Below are positions 33,208 through 40,858 of a stretch of 64,000 bases of DNA, one piece after another; the stretch's first letter is position 1; each line of letters begins with the position of its first letter. This DNA comes from Alphaproteobacteria bacterium (GTDB taxonomy: Bacteria; Bacteroidota; Bacteroidia; Bacteroidales; FEN-979): the NCBI GenBank assembly GCA_009928665.1, contig SACF01000014.1:28846-92845 (forward strand), read 5' to 3'. Under the pieces are notes generated by a model, which made no database searches, was not told where the DNA came from, and saw only the letters and a program-made list of their open reading frames with translations. Position numbers and translations under genes: made by a program.

Positions 33208-34980
33208 ATGGAAATGGTTAAGTTGACTATTGACGGGAAAGCCGTTGAAGTCGAAAAAAACACCACGATATTAAAGGCAGCCAGAACTGCCGGCATTGAA
33301 ATCCCAACCCTTTGCTATTTTCAATTAAAGGATATGGAGATTGAAAACCGTCCGGGCGGGTGCCGTATTTGCGTAGTTGAGGTCACCGGCCGGCGAAACC
33401 TTGCGCCTGCATGTACCACTACGGTAACACCGGGGATGGTTGTGAACACCCATTCCATAAGGGTATTAAACGCACGGCGCACCGTATTGGAACTGATCCT
33501 TTCCGATCATCCTGCCGAGTGCCTGACTTGTGCCAAATCGGGGAATTGCGAGTTGCAGGATATGGCTCAAAAGCTTGGAGTACGTGAAATTCCTTTCCAG
33601 GGAGCCCAGTCAACCTATCGAAAAGACACCTCCCCTGCCATAATTCGTGATGTGGACAAATGCATCATGTGCCGCCGGTGTGAAATGATGTGCAATGAGG
33701 TACAAACCGTGGGTGCGCTCTCAGCAGTTAACCGGGGATTTATGGCTGTAGTTGCGCCGGCATTCGAAATGAACCTTGAAAAATCACCCTGTACCTATTG
33801 CGGACAGTGCGTGTCGGTTTGTCCTACCGGGGCGCTGACTGAAGTTGACCATTCACGCAATGTTATCAATGCACTTGCCGATCCCACAAAAACCGTTGTA
33901 GTTCAGACCGCCCCTGCCGTCAGAGCTGCTCTGGGTGAAGAATTCGGACTTGCTCCCGGAACCCTGGTAACCGGCAAAATGGTTGCCGCACTCAGGCGTC
34001 TTGGTTTTAATTATGTATTTGATACCGATTTTGCCGCTGACCTTACAATCATGGAGGAGGGCAGCGAATTGCTGGATCGTCTCACCCGCCATCTGAACGG
34101 TGATAAAAATGTAAAATTACCCATTTTAACTTCGTGTTGTCCAGGCTGGGTCAATTTCTTCGAGCATAATTTTCCGGAAATGCTTAATATTCCTTCTACT
34201 GCAAAATCACCCCAACAAATGTTCGGTCCTATTGCTAAGGAATACTTCGGAAAAAAACTGGGAATTGACCGGCGAAACCTGATCGTGGTTTCAATCATGC
34301 CTTGCCTTGCAAAAAAATATGAATGTCAGCGGGAAGAATTCAAAGTAAACGGGGACCCGGATGTTAATTATTCCATTTCGACCCGTGAGCTGGCTCACCT
34401 GATCAAACAAGCCAACATTGACTTTGCATCGTTGCCTGAGGAGGATTTCGACAATCCTCTGGGAGAATCGACGGGAGCAGGAGTTATTTTTGGCAACACG
34501 GGAGGAGTCATTGAGGCTGCCTGCCGCACTGCTTACGAATTATACACCGGTAAAAAGCTGGAGAAAGTCGAATTCAACGAACTTCGCGGTATGGAAAACA
34601 TCCGGCATGCTACTATCGATTTTAACGGATTACCTATTAATATTGGAATAGCACATGGTTTGGGGAATGCGCGCAAACTTCTTGAAGATATTCAGGCCGG
34701 GAAGAGTCAATTTCATGCCATTGAGATCATGGCCTGTCCGGGTGGTTGCATCGGCGGCGGCGGACAACCTTACCACCACGGTGATTCATCAATCCTGAAG
34801 GCAAGAGCCGCGGCCATTTATCGGGAAGATGCCGGGAAGCCGATCCGTAAATCGCATGAGAATCCCTTCATCATTGAACTCTATAAAGAATTCCTCGAAA
34901 AACCCTTGGGCGAAAAATCGCATCACCTGCTTCACACCCACTATTTCGATAAGAGTGCAGGAGTTTTTGTAGAAGAGTAG
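33208..34980 (+). CDS. [FeFe]-hydrogenase catalytic subunit HydA-2
   Basis: Catalytic subunit of 590 residues: [2Fe-2S] domain (C36, C52, C55, C69), His-Cys3 [4Fe-4S] site (HPAECLTCAKSGNCELQ), two [4Fe-4S] sites (CIMCRRCEMMC and CTYCGQCVSVC) and an H-cluster domain. The L1 motif is the canonical TSCCPGW (C310, C311), L2 is MPCLAKKYE and L3 MACPGGCIGGGGQP. The frame is open upstream to 33121, overlapping HydB-2; ATG 33208 follows an AGGAGG ribosome-binding site at 33198-33203 and gives the normal N terminus. Confidence 0.95.
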   Translation: MEMVKLTIDGKAVEVEKNTTILKAARTAGIEIPTLCYFQLKDMEIENRPGGCRICVVEVTGRRNLAPACTTTVTPGMVVNTHSIRVLNARRTVLELILSDHPAECLTCAKSGNCELQDMAQKLGVREIPFQGAQSTYRKDTSPAIIRDVDKCIMCRRCEMMCNEVQTVGALSAVNRGFMAVVAPAFEMNLEKSPCTYCGQCVSVCPTGALTEVDHSRNVINALADPTKTVVVQTAPAVRAALGEEFGLAPGTLVTGKMVAALRRLGFNYVFDTDFAADLTIMEEGSELLDRLTRHLNGDKNVKLPILTSCCPGWVNFFEHNFPEMLNIPSTAKSPQQMFGPIAKEYFGKKLGIDRRNLIVVSIMPCLAKKYECQREEFKVNGDPDVNYSISTRELAHLIKQANIDFASLPEEDFDNPLGESTGAGVIFGNTGGVIEAACRTAYELYTGKKLEKVEFNELRGMENIRHATIDFNGLPINIGIAHGLGNARKLLEDIQAGKSQFHAIEIMACPGGCIGGGGQPYHHGDSSILKARAAAIYREDAGKPIRKSHENPFIIELYKEFLEKPLGEKSHHLLHTHYFDKSAGVFVEE

Positions 34981-34984
34981 GAAG

Positions 34985-35090
34985 GGAATGCAAAAATCAA
35001 CATGCAAAATGCAAAATTCAAATCACCCATTCACTCAGTCATTCAATCAATCAGTCATTCAGTCAATCAGTAAGTCAATCGTTTAGTCAA
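34985..35090 (+). repeat. Composite repeat block C, inside hydrogenase operon 2
   Basis: A short AATGCAAAAT-type repeat (ATGCAAAATGCAAAATTC) is followed by a run of TCAG/TCAA/TCAT tetranucleotides that reaches the ATG of the NuoE-like gene at 35091. It separates HydA-2 from its HydC partner. No gene is seen here. Confidence 0.82.
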
Positions 35091-35567
35091 ATGGCAAAGA
35101 TAAAATTATCCGACAGAAAAGTCCAGGAATTGAAGGATGTATGCAAATCCTTCAACAACGACAAAGGAGAATTGATCAACGTTCTACACAAAGCACAGGG
35201 AATTTTCGGGTACCTGCCAGCTGAGGTCCAGGAAGTTGTCGCCCATGAGCTTCAGGTCTCTGTTGCCCATGTTTACGGGGTCGTGACCTTCTATTCTTTC
35301 TTTACGATGACCCCTAAGGGTGAACACCCCATCTCCATTTGTCTTGGGACAGCCTGTTATGTAAGGGGCGCTGAAAAGGTGCTTGATGAATTTAAACGGG
35401 TATTGAACATTCAGGTTGGAGAAACCACTGCCGATGGAAAGTTTTCGCTAAGCTGTCTCCGGTGTGTTGGAGCCTGCGGACTGGCTCCTGTGGTGATGGT
35501 GGGTGAAAAAGTATATGGGCGCGTTTCTCCCGACGGTGTGAAAGACATTGTCGCTGAATATAATTAG
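35091..35567 (+). CDS. NuoE-like [2Fe-2S] subunit (HydC) of hydrogenase 2
   Basis: Protein of 158 residues, a thioredoxin-fold ferredoxin like that at 19509. The helical N terminus (LINVLHKAQGIFGYLP, HVYGVVTFYSFF) is followed by CLGTAC and CVGACG, the C-x4-C and C-x3-C cluster pairs. It lies 110 bases after HydA-2, beyond a tetranucleotide repeat that runs to its ATG, and before a clear terminator. In sets 1 and 3 the HydC gene comes first; here it is last. Confidence 0.92.
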   Translation: MAKIKLSDRKVQELKDVCKSFNNDKGELINVLHKAQGIFGYLPAEVQEVVAHELQVSVAHVYGVVTFYSFFTMTPKGEHPISICLGTACYVRGAEKVLDEFKRVLNIQVGETTADGKFSLSCLRCVGACGLAPVVMVGEKVYGRVSPDGVKDIVAEYN

Positions 35568-35593
35568 GAAATTCGGTTAGTACCGCATACAGC

Positions 35594-35627
35594 CTGCCGG
35601 GTGAAATCCATCCGGCAGATTTTTTTT
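35594..35627 (+). terminator. Rho-independent terminator after hydrogenase operon 2
   Basis: The stem CTGCCGG (35594-35600) pairs with CCGGCAG (35612-35618), separated by an 11-base loop and followed by an uninterrupted T run. Confidence 0.82.
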
Positions 35628-35741
35628 AGAATAATAATGTCCCGTCTAACAGCTTTGAACCCTTTCAGGGGTTTCGTTCCAGGAACAGGCTTGCATTTTA
35701 AGTCTGATTTCAGCGTACGGGTTGAATAGAAGTTTAAATAA

Positions 35742-36902
35742 TCATTGATTCCTGATGCACCGGACTGAGAATCCGAATTCTTTTCCTTCGGTAGCTCTTA
35801 TAATGTCTTGCAAGGATGTATAAAGGGTTCTGATCCAAACCGACCATAAATTGACATTTTGAGTTGATGTTCGAAAAAATCCATTCACATTGATTGTATA
35901 AAAATCCCCGGCCGATCCTCTGTATCCACCGGGGAGGGCCGTAAAGCCGCTGATATTGGTTGCACCCGTGTTGGGTGCCGCCCAATGGGTTAGTCCTGCT
36001 TCTTTCAGTTTTCCACCGGCAACAGATTCCCCTCCAAGGAAATCGGTCAATGTCGTCCAGTCCGTATCGGACGGGACATGCCAACCGTCAGGACAAATTC
36101 CCTGAGAACCTGAAGAGGTAACATATTGCATCATTTCATCCCATTGGTATAATCCGCCATACACATTACAACCTGTTGTTAAATTATCATAACAGTACTT
36201 CTCAATAATTCCATTGTTCAATTGGTTTTGATAACTGTTTATCATCTGTCCCATGTTCAGGTTTTCAGCAAACCAGCATTGCGTTCCGATCTGAACAGTA
36301 TTGTAAACATGGCCATCGCGCCCGTCCGTCAAAGGTTGTCCGCATGACTGGCAAGGCAGGGTTGATTGGGTCAAATTGAGAACTGTTGATGATCCACAAG
36401 AATTATAAGCCCAAACAAATCTCGCATAAAAGGTTCCGCAGGACAGTCCCGATTCCGGCTTTGATGTGGCTGTTCCTAAATCGATGGCAGTGCCAAAGTC
36501 GTTGGCTGTATTCCATTTGTATCCTGTGGCTCCCGCAACCGGATTCCAGTTCCATATAATCTGTGTTTCGAGCGGGGTATTTGTCGCCGCAACAGGTGGC
36601 CATGGAAGTATGCAGCTTGCGCTCAGCGTATACCATCCGTTACTTAAAAAGACAACGATTGCGCCAGCTCCGGATATCCCGCAATCGGTACAGAACACCA
36701 GAAGCCCTTGGGCCGGGCTGGAAATGCTTTGAAGTTGTGAATAGGTCATCCGTGGCGGGAGAAAGCCTTTAATGTCAGTCTTAACATCGAGCATAGAAGA
36801 AGGGTCGGGCTGACTGTTATCGGTATTTATACCCACCTGGGCAATGACGATGTTGACCCTGCAAGATACCAACAGGGCCAGTATTAAAATCATTCGATTC
36901 AT
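35742..36902 (-). CDS. FISUMP-domain secreted protein
   Basis: Protein of 386 residues with a signal peptide (residues 1-21, ending VIA). The middle carries a fibronectin-like segment (WNWNPVAGATGYKW), and the C-terminal half is the FISUMP (Fibrobacter succinogenes major paralogous) domain: GQPLTDGRDGHVYNTVQIG, CWFAENLNMGQ, GGLYQWDEMMQY, CPDGWHVPSDTDW, SGFTALPGGYRG and GFSVRCI. Such proteins are surface or secreted proteins of Bacteroidetes and Fibrobacteres with unknown function. No type IX C-terminal signal is evident. It is out of theme here, between hydrogenase operon 2 and the phosphatase gene. Confidence 0.85.
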   Translation of the reverse strand: MNRMILILALLVSCRVNIVIAQVGINTDNSQPDPSSMLDVKTDIKGFLPPRMTYSQLQSISSPAQGLLVFCTDCGISGAGAIVVFLSNGWYTLSASCILPWPPVAATNTPLETQIIWNWNPVAGATGYKWNTANDFGTAIDLGTATSKPESGLSCGTFYARFVWAYNSCGSSTVLNLTQSTLPCQSCGQPLTDGRDGHVYNTVQIGTQCWFAENLNMGQMINSYQNQLNNGIIEKYCYDNLTTGCNVYGGLYQWDEMMQYVTSSGSQGICPDGWHVPSDTDWTTLTDFLGGESVAGGKLKEAGLTHWAAPNTGATNISGFTALPGGYRGSAGDFYTINVNGFFRTSTQNVNLWSVWIRTLYTSLQDIIRATEGKEFGFSVRCIRNQ

Positions 36903-37037
36903 TTTACCTCGATTTTATACCGAAAACACAACAAAGGATCCCGCTACGAATTCAGTAGTGTCCTGGAATCTGTATTGACAGGTCGTAAGCGATACGAACT
37001 CTGACAAATATAACAAAAAAAAAGAGTTATTGCAAGA

Positions 37038-38222
37038 TCAGAAGAACTTCATGGTGACCTCTTTGAGGAATTTCTCTTCCAGGGTCCTGGCAATACGGTG
37101 TACCACCGTTCGGCGCAATTCAAGTTCCATGGGAAGGGTTGGATCCTGGTGGGCGATATTGATGTTGGTTCCCACAAGAAAATGAATTTCGTCGCAATCG
37201 AGAATAGTTTTAACAATTTCATCGGCTGGTCCCCTACCCAGGGTATAATTGTTGGTATACTTCTTCAACAATTCGCTCACCTTGCTCAGAGTCAGGATTC
37301 CCTCTGTTATCAATTCCACCCCGTTCATATGGGAAACAGGTGGAAGTTCCTGGTCGAAACGTTCTTTCGAATCAATGATTTCCTCCTTCCATTCGCGGGC
37401 AACCATATCGGCTGTTGTTGCTCCGCAGATGATTTTTTTTCCGTCGAAATGTTTCAACAATTCCGTAACCGTGTTATCATTTGATGGATCAACGGGCGGT
37501 CCGGTGAATATCATCAGTTTCCTGGGTTCGCGAAAGTACAATACCGAACAGCTTATATCGTCGCGCGGGTGAAATCCGTCATTCAGATTGGCCTTATTGA
37601 CAACCTTTGAAGCCAGATTCACCGCGGATATATCAGGTTCTTTCTTAATGGATTCTTCGATGAAATTCAGAAGGTTTTCTGCTCCCCATCCGGTAAGCAT
37701 TTTATCGGATCCCAAACCGGATTGGGTCACCCCATCGGAGCAAAACACAATCCGGTCTTCCTTCTGAGGCCTGAAAGTGGCAGTAAGTACTTCACGGCCA
37801 GTATGTTTTTCACCCTCCAATACCACGCAGTTCCATTCAGGTTCATGAGGTCGTGATCCCCTGAAGACCATGGTTCTTGGGTTTTCATATTCCAGGATTC
37901 GCACCTTCGTATCCGGGTCAATCTCGACGATGGTAAAAGTAGAGTAATTCATTTTTTTCACACTGTCGACCGGGAGGGTGTTCATAATAATTTCCGAGAT
38001 CTTCTGGATGGTCTTGTGTTCGCGTGTAAAATGTACTGCCATCACAGCCGTGAGGGTTCCAAGCATGTTGGCTTTGATCCCGTGACCCATACCATCGGAG
38101 AGTACGACAATAATTCGCCCTTCTTCTTTGATCCTTTTCGAAATGAAGACATCGCCGCAAACACGGGCTTCAGCGTGACATTTTTGCTGACAGGTTACTT
38201 CGATAAAGAATTTTTCATTCAA
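37038..38222 (-). CDS. SpoIIE-type serine phosphatase of the hydrogenase cluster
   Basis: PP2C-like phosphatase of 394 residues. Metal-binding aspartates are seen in VVLSDGMGHG (around residue 42), IVFCSDGVTQ (around residue 160) and HPRDDISCSVL (around residue 220). A C-terminal domain of about 150 residues (FTGPPVDPSNDN...) has no recognised motif and is usual in phosphatases of hydrogenase clusters. The only in-frame start is TTG at 38222. It lies 102 bases after the PAS sensory protein on the same strand, so the H-cluster sensor may control it. Confidence 0.86.
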   Translation of the reverse strand: MNEKFFIEVTCQQKCHAEARVCGDVFISKRIKEEGRIIVVLSDGMGHGIKANMLGTLTAVMAVHFTREHKTIQKISEIIMNTLPVDSVKKMNYSTFTIVEIDPDTKVRILEYENPRTMVFRGSRPHEPEWNCVVLEGEKHTGREVLTATFRPQKEDRIVFCSDGVTQSGLGSDKMLTGWGAENLLNFIEESIKKEPDISAVNLASKVVNKANLNDGFHPRDDISCSVLYFREPRKLMIFTGPPVDPSNDNTVTELLKHFDGKKIICGATTADMVAREWKEEIIDSKERFDQELPPVSHMNGVELITEGILTLSKVSELLKKYTNNYTLGRGPADEIVKTILDCDEIHFLVGTNINIAHQDPTLPMELELRRTVVHRIARTLEEKFLKEVTMKFF

Positions 38223-38324
38223 GAGGCAGGGAAATTATGATATCCTGTTCCATTATCAATTCCATCGTTCTCCATCGCCGGTCTCATCTCCGTTTTCCGC
38301 AGTCTGTTGCCTGTTCACAATAGT

Positions 38325-40199
38325 TTATTGTCTTTTTCCGGGAGGATTGGAGTAGGTTTCAATAACCGAGTTGAGCATCTGCTCTGATTTGGCAGCACCT
38401 TCGCCGAGCAGGTAAGCAATCTTTTGTACCATATCAAAATTTTCGTCAATCACCTCCTGAAGCCGGTTAACGATCTGTTCTTTTTGCAATTCAGGCATAT
38501 ACCGGTCACGCAGAATTCCCCCTACATATTTATGGCTGCGAAGGGGAAAAATCGAAACTCCCAGTTTGTTATCTCCGAACTGTACATCCCTGTTTTCAAT
38601 GGATTCATCGGAGGAGAGCACATACGTGAACATTTTATAGAAATGGATCGGCAACAGCGACTTCAGGTCGGCCCCGACCAAACCTGGTATCACTTCATCG
38701 ATCAGGGTGGCTTCCTCCCCGACAATTCTGATAAAGGCTTTATTCGACTGGTAGATTTTCAGATTTTCATCTACAATCACGACTCCTGAAATCAGTTTTT
38801 GGAGCATGGTACTGATAATCTCTGAAGTTTCTTTCTGGGCTTCCTGTTCATGTTTAGCCTTTTCTTCAGATGCTTTGAGTGCGATTTTGGTTTTGGCGAG
38901 GTTTTCATTGGTAGTCCTGAGGGTCTGGATATACTCCTGGCGGTTTTTACCGCTAAATACATGGCACATATCAGTGGTGGCAAGGCCCTGGGAGATGGCG
39001 ATTGCAAGATCGCGGCAGCTTGAATACCCGCACGATTCGCAGCCAACATCGCCATGCAGGTGTGATTCGCGTTCGATCATTTTGAGAACTTCTGCAATCT
39101 TTTCCTCGTCAGGAACCGGTAGTCGTTGATCATCCGCAATAAATTGTCTTGAAAGATCGAGTTCTTCAAAGGAATTAACATCGTGTTGCCAATCATCGAG
39201 ATTCAGGGTCTTCAGCCGCTTATTTGCGTATTCCTTTACCAGGGTCATTCTCAGGAATTTTTCTCCTTTCGGGGAGGTGCCAGGCCCCATGATACACCCT
39301 TCATCATAAAATATGTTGAAATTCCTTTTGATCAGATCAATTCGCGATTCAAATTCCCTTACTGCATCGGTCATATTGATCCTGCCTTCAGTCGTAATTA
39401 CGCTTCCCGACAGGAGGTCTTCGTTAATCCCGACTGCCTGGAGTATCCCATTGCTGATTGGATAAAGCGATCCTTTTTGTCCGAGGGGAGGATCGAATTC
39501 AAAATATTCAAGCTGGCTTTCGCGAATATTGAATTGAGCAAACAGTTGCCTGAGTTCAACAAAAGTAAGGACCGCATCGACAGCCGATTCGCCTGTAAAC
39601 CTTAATGCTTCGTCCTTGGTTGCAATGCAGGGACCAATGAAAACGACCCTGGTACCGGATCCATACCTTTGTCGGATCACCCGGGCAGTTGCGATCATCG
39701 GCGACACCAGGGGGGCAAGATTGTTGATCAGTTCGGGATGATACTTTTCAATAAAAGCTACAACAGACGGGCAGTTTGAAGTGAAATAATACTTACCCCT
39801 GAAGTTATCGAGCAATTCTTTATACCGGGAAGCGATGAGGTCGACGCCGAAAGAGACTTCGCTTACATAAGTAAAACCAAGTTCCCGGATCATTCCGACA
39901 AATTTCCGGTAATCGGTAATGTCGTGAAATTCGCCAGAAATAGCCGGATCACAAATGGCGGCAACCGGTTCTCCGGAATGGAGGAGTTCAATGGTCTGTT
40001 CAATGGAACTCCGGTATGAAATGGCTTGTGTTGAGCATGCCCGGTAGCAGCTTCCGCAACCAATACAACGTTCCGGAAGGATCGAAGGAAATTCGGTGTT
40101 AACATCGACCCTGATGGCTTTAACCGGACAAATGCGAACGCAGGAATAACATTTGATGCATTGGTCATGGGTTATCCGGAAAAGCGGTTCGTCTATCAT
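38325..40199 (-). CDS. Sensory-type H-cluster protein 2 with PAS domain
   Basis: Protein of 624 residues: two [4Fe-4S] motifs (CIKCYSCVRIC, CIGCGSCYRAC), an [FeFe]-hydrogenase-type domain (about residues 65-330), a four-Cys FeS module (CESCGYSSC...C, about 385-412), a coiled linker and a PAS domain (about 465-565). H-cluster motifs read TSNCPS (N142, C143), GPC (C191) and YDEGCIMGPG (Y298, C302). So the relay cysteine is Asn and the fourth [4Fe-4S] ligand position is Tyr. No output domain follows the PAS; the phosphatase gene downstream is the probable effector. ATG 40199 is chosen because the upstream TTG at 40220 lies inside the -7 box. Confidence 0.87.
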   Translation of the reverse strand: MIDEPLFRITHDQCIKCYSCVRICPVKAIRVDVNTEFPSILPERCIGCGSCYRACSTQAISYRSSIEQTIELLHSGEPVAAICDPAISGEFHDITDYRKFVGMIRELGFTYVSEVSFGVDLIASRYKELLDNFRGKYYFTSNCPSVVAFIEKYHPELINNLAPLVSPMIATARVIRQRYGSGTRVVFIGPCIATKDEALRFTGESAVDAVLTFVELRQLFAQFNIRESQLEYFEFDPPLGQKGSLYPISNGILQAVGINEDLLSGSVITTEGRINMTDAVREFESRIDLIKRNFNIFYDEGCIMGPGTSPKGEKFLRMTLVKEYANKRLKTLNLDDWQHDVNSFEELDLSRQFIADDQRLPVPDEEKIAEVLKMIERESHLHGDVGCESCGYSSCRDLAIAISQGLATTDMCHVFSGKNRQEYIQTLRTTNENLAKTKIALKASEEKAKHEQEAQKETSEIISTMLQKLISGVVIVDENLKIYQSNKAFIRIVGEEATLIDEVIPGLVGADLKSLLPIHFYKMFTYVLSSDESIENRDVQFGDNKLGVSIFPLRSHKYVGGILRDRYMPELQKEQIVNRLQEVIDENFDMVQKIAYLLGEGAAKSEQMLNSVIETYSNPPGKRQ

Positions 40200-40217
40200 T
40201 TCGGCATTTATAAAATT

Positions 40218-40225
40218 CAAAATTA
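40218..40225 (-). promoter_or_regulatory. Candidate -7 box for sensory H-cluster protein 2
   Basis: The minus strand reads TAATTTTG, 19 bases before the ATG at 40199. It shares the intergenic region with tandem Rex-like sites at 40291-40325, so both divergent units may be under Rex. Confidence 0.5.
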
Positions 40226-40290
40226 GGAATATCTGCGTTTAGATTGCCATCCGAAACAAAAAAAATACCGGTTCGGCATGGTAAATATAT

Positions 40291-40325
40291 TTGTTTATTT
40301 TTTCACATTGATAATTTTTTCACAA
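40291..40325 (+). promoter_or_regulatory. Tandem Rex-like operators in the divergent region
   Basis: TTGTTTATTTTTTCACAT (40291-40308, 11 of 14 half-site matches) and TTGATAATTTTTTCACAA (40308-40325, 12 of 14) share one base. They lie between the sensory gene at 40199 (minus) and hydrogenase operon 3 (plus). The right half of the second site is a perfect TTCACAA. Confidence 0.62.
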
Positions 40326-40355
40326 TTAATTAATTCGTAATTAAGATAATTATAC

Positions 40356-40363
40356 TATTTTTG
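40356..40363 (+). promoter_or_regulatory. Candidate -7 box for hydrogenase operon 3
   Basis: TATTTTTG matches TAnnTTTG, with TTCG at 40334-40337 in the -33 position (18-base spacer). The ATG at 40390 follows 26 bases later; the in-frame GTG at 40363 would overlap the box. Confidence 0.55.
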
Positions 40364-40389
40364 TGAATCAGATACTGATATTTTGTAAT

Positions 40390-40857
40390 ATGAACAAGGA
40401 GGTACCGGTACATATTCTTGAAAAGTACCCGGCCGGAAAAAGGGATGGATTGATCCCAATCCTGATGGAGATCCAGAATGAAAAGGGATTTCTTTCGGAA
40501 GAGGTATTTCAAGAAGTCGGCAGGTATTTGAACATTCCTGCCAACAAGGTTTATTGTGTTGCTACTTTTTATGATCGGTTCAGGTTTAAGCCCGCGGGGC
40601 GTTATTTAATTCAAATGTGCCGAGGCACCGCCTGTTATCTGTCAGGATCAACCACTTATCTGGATGAATTTGTTAGGCAGCTAAAGGTGAGTCCGGGCGG
40701 GACCAGTAAAGACAGGCGATACAGTCTGGAAGTCACGAGTTGCATGGGCGCTTGTGACTCTGCACCTGTCATCCGCATCAATGATAAAATTTATTCCAGG
40801 GTAACTCCGGAGGACCTGGTTCGGATCATCCGGTCGCTCAAAGAAAAAACCGAGTAA
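40390..40857 (+). CDS. NuoE-like [2Fe-2S] subunit (HydC) of hydrogenase 3
   Basis: Protein of 155 residues with the helical NuoE N terminus (RDGLIPILMEIQNEKGFLS, VYCVATFYDRFRF) and the [2Fe-2S] cysteines in CRGTAC and CMGACD. ATG 40390 is chosen over the in-frame GTG at 40363 because of the promoter position and family length. It ends one base before HydB-3, so the two are coupled. Tandem Rex-like sites lie upstream. Confidence 0.92.
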   Translation: MNKEVPVHILEKYPAGKRDGLIPILMEIQNEKGFLSEEVFQEVGRYLNIPANKVYCVATFYDRFRFKPAGRYLIQMCRGTACYLSGSTTYLDEFVRQLKVSPGGTSKDRRYSLEVTSCMGACDSAPVIRINDKIYSRVTPEDLVRIIRSLKEKTE

Positions 40858-40858
40858 G

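Noticed and set aside
35568..35741. Possible gene between hydrogenase operon 2 and the FISUMP gene
   Set aside because: Only a terminator and AT-rich sequence are seen; no open frame with coding character.
40361..40378. TTGTGAA half-site at the start of operon 3
   Set aside because: No TTCACAA arm follows at n4; it overlaps the -7 box and is counted as promoter sequence.
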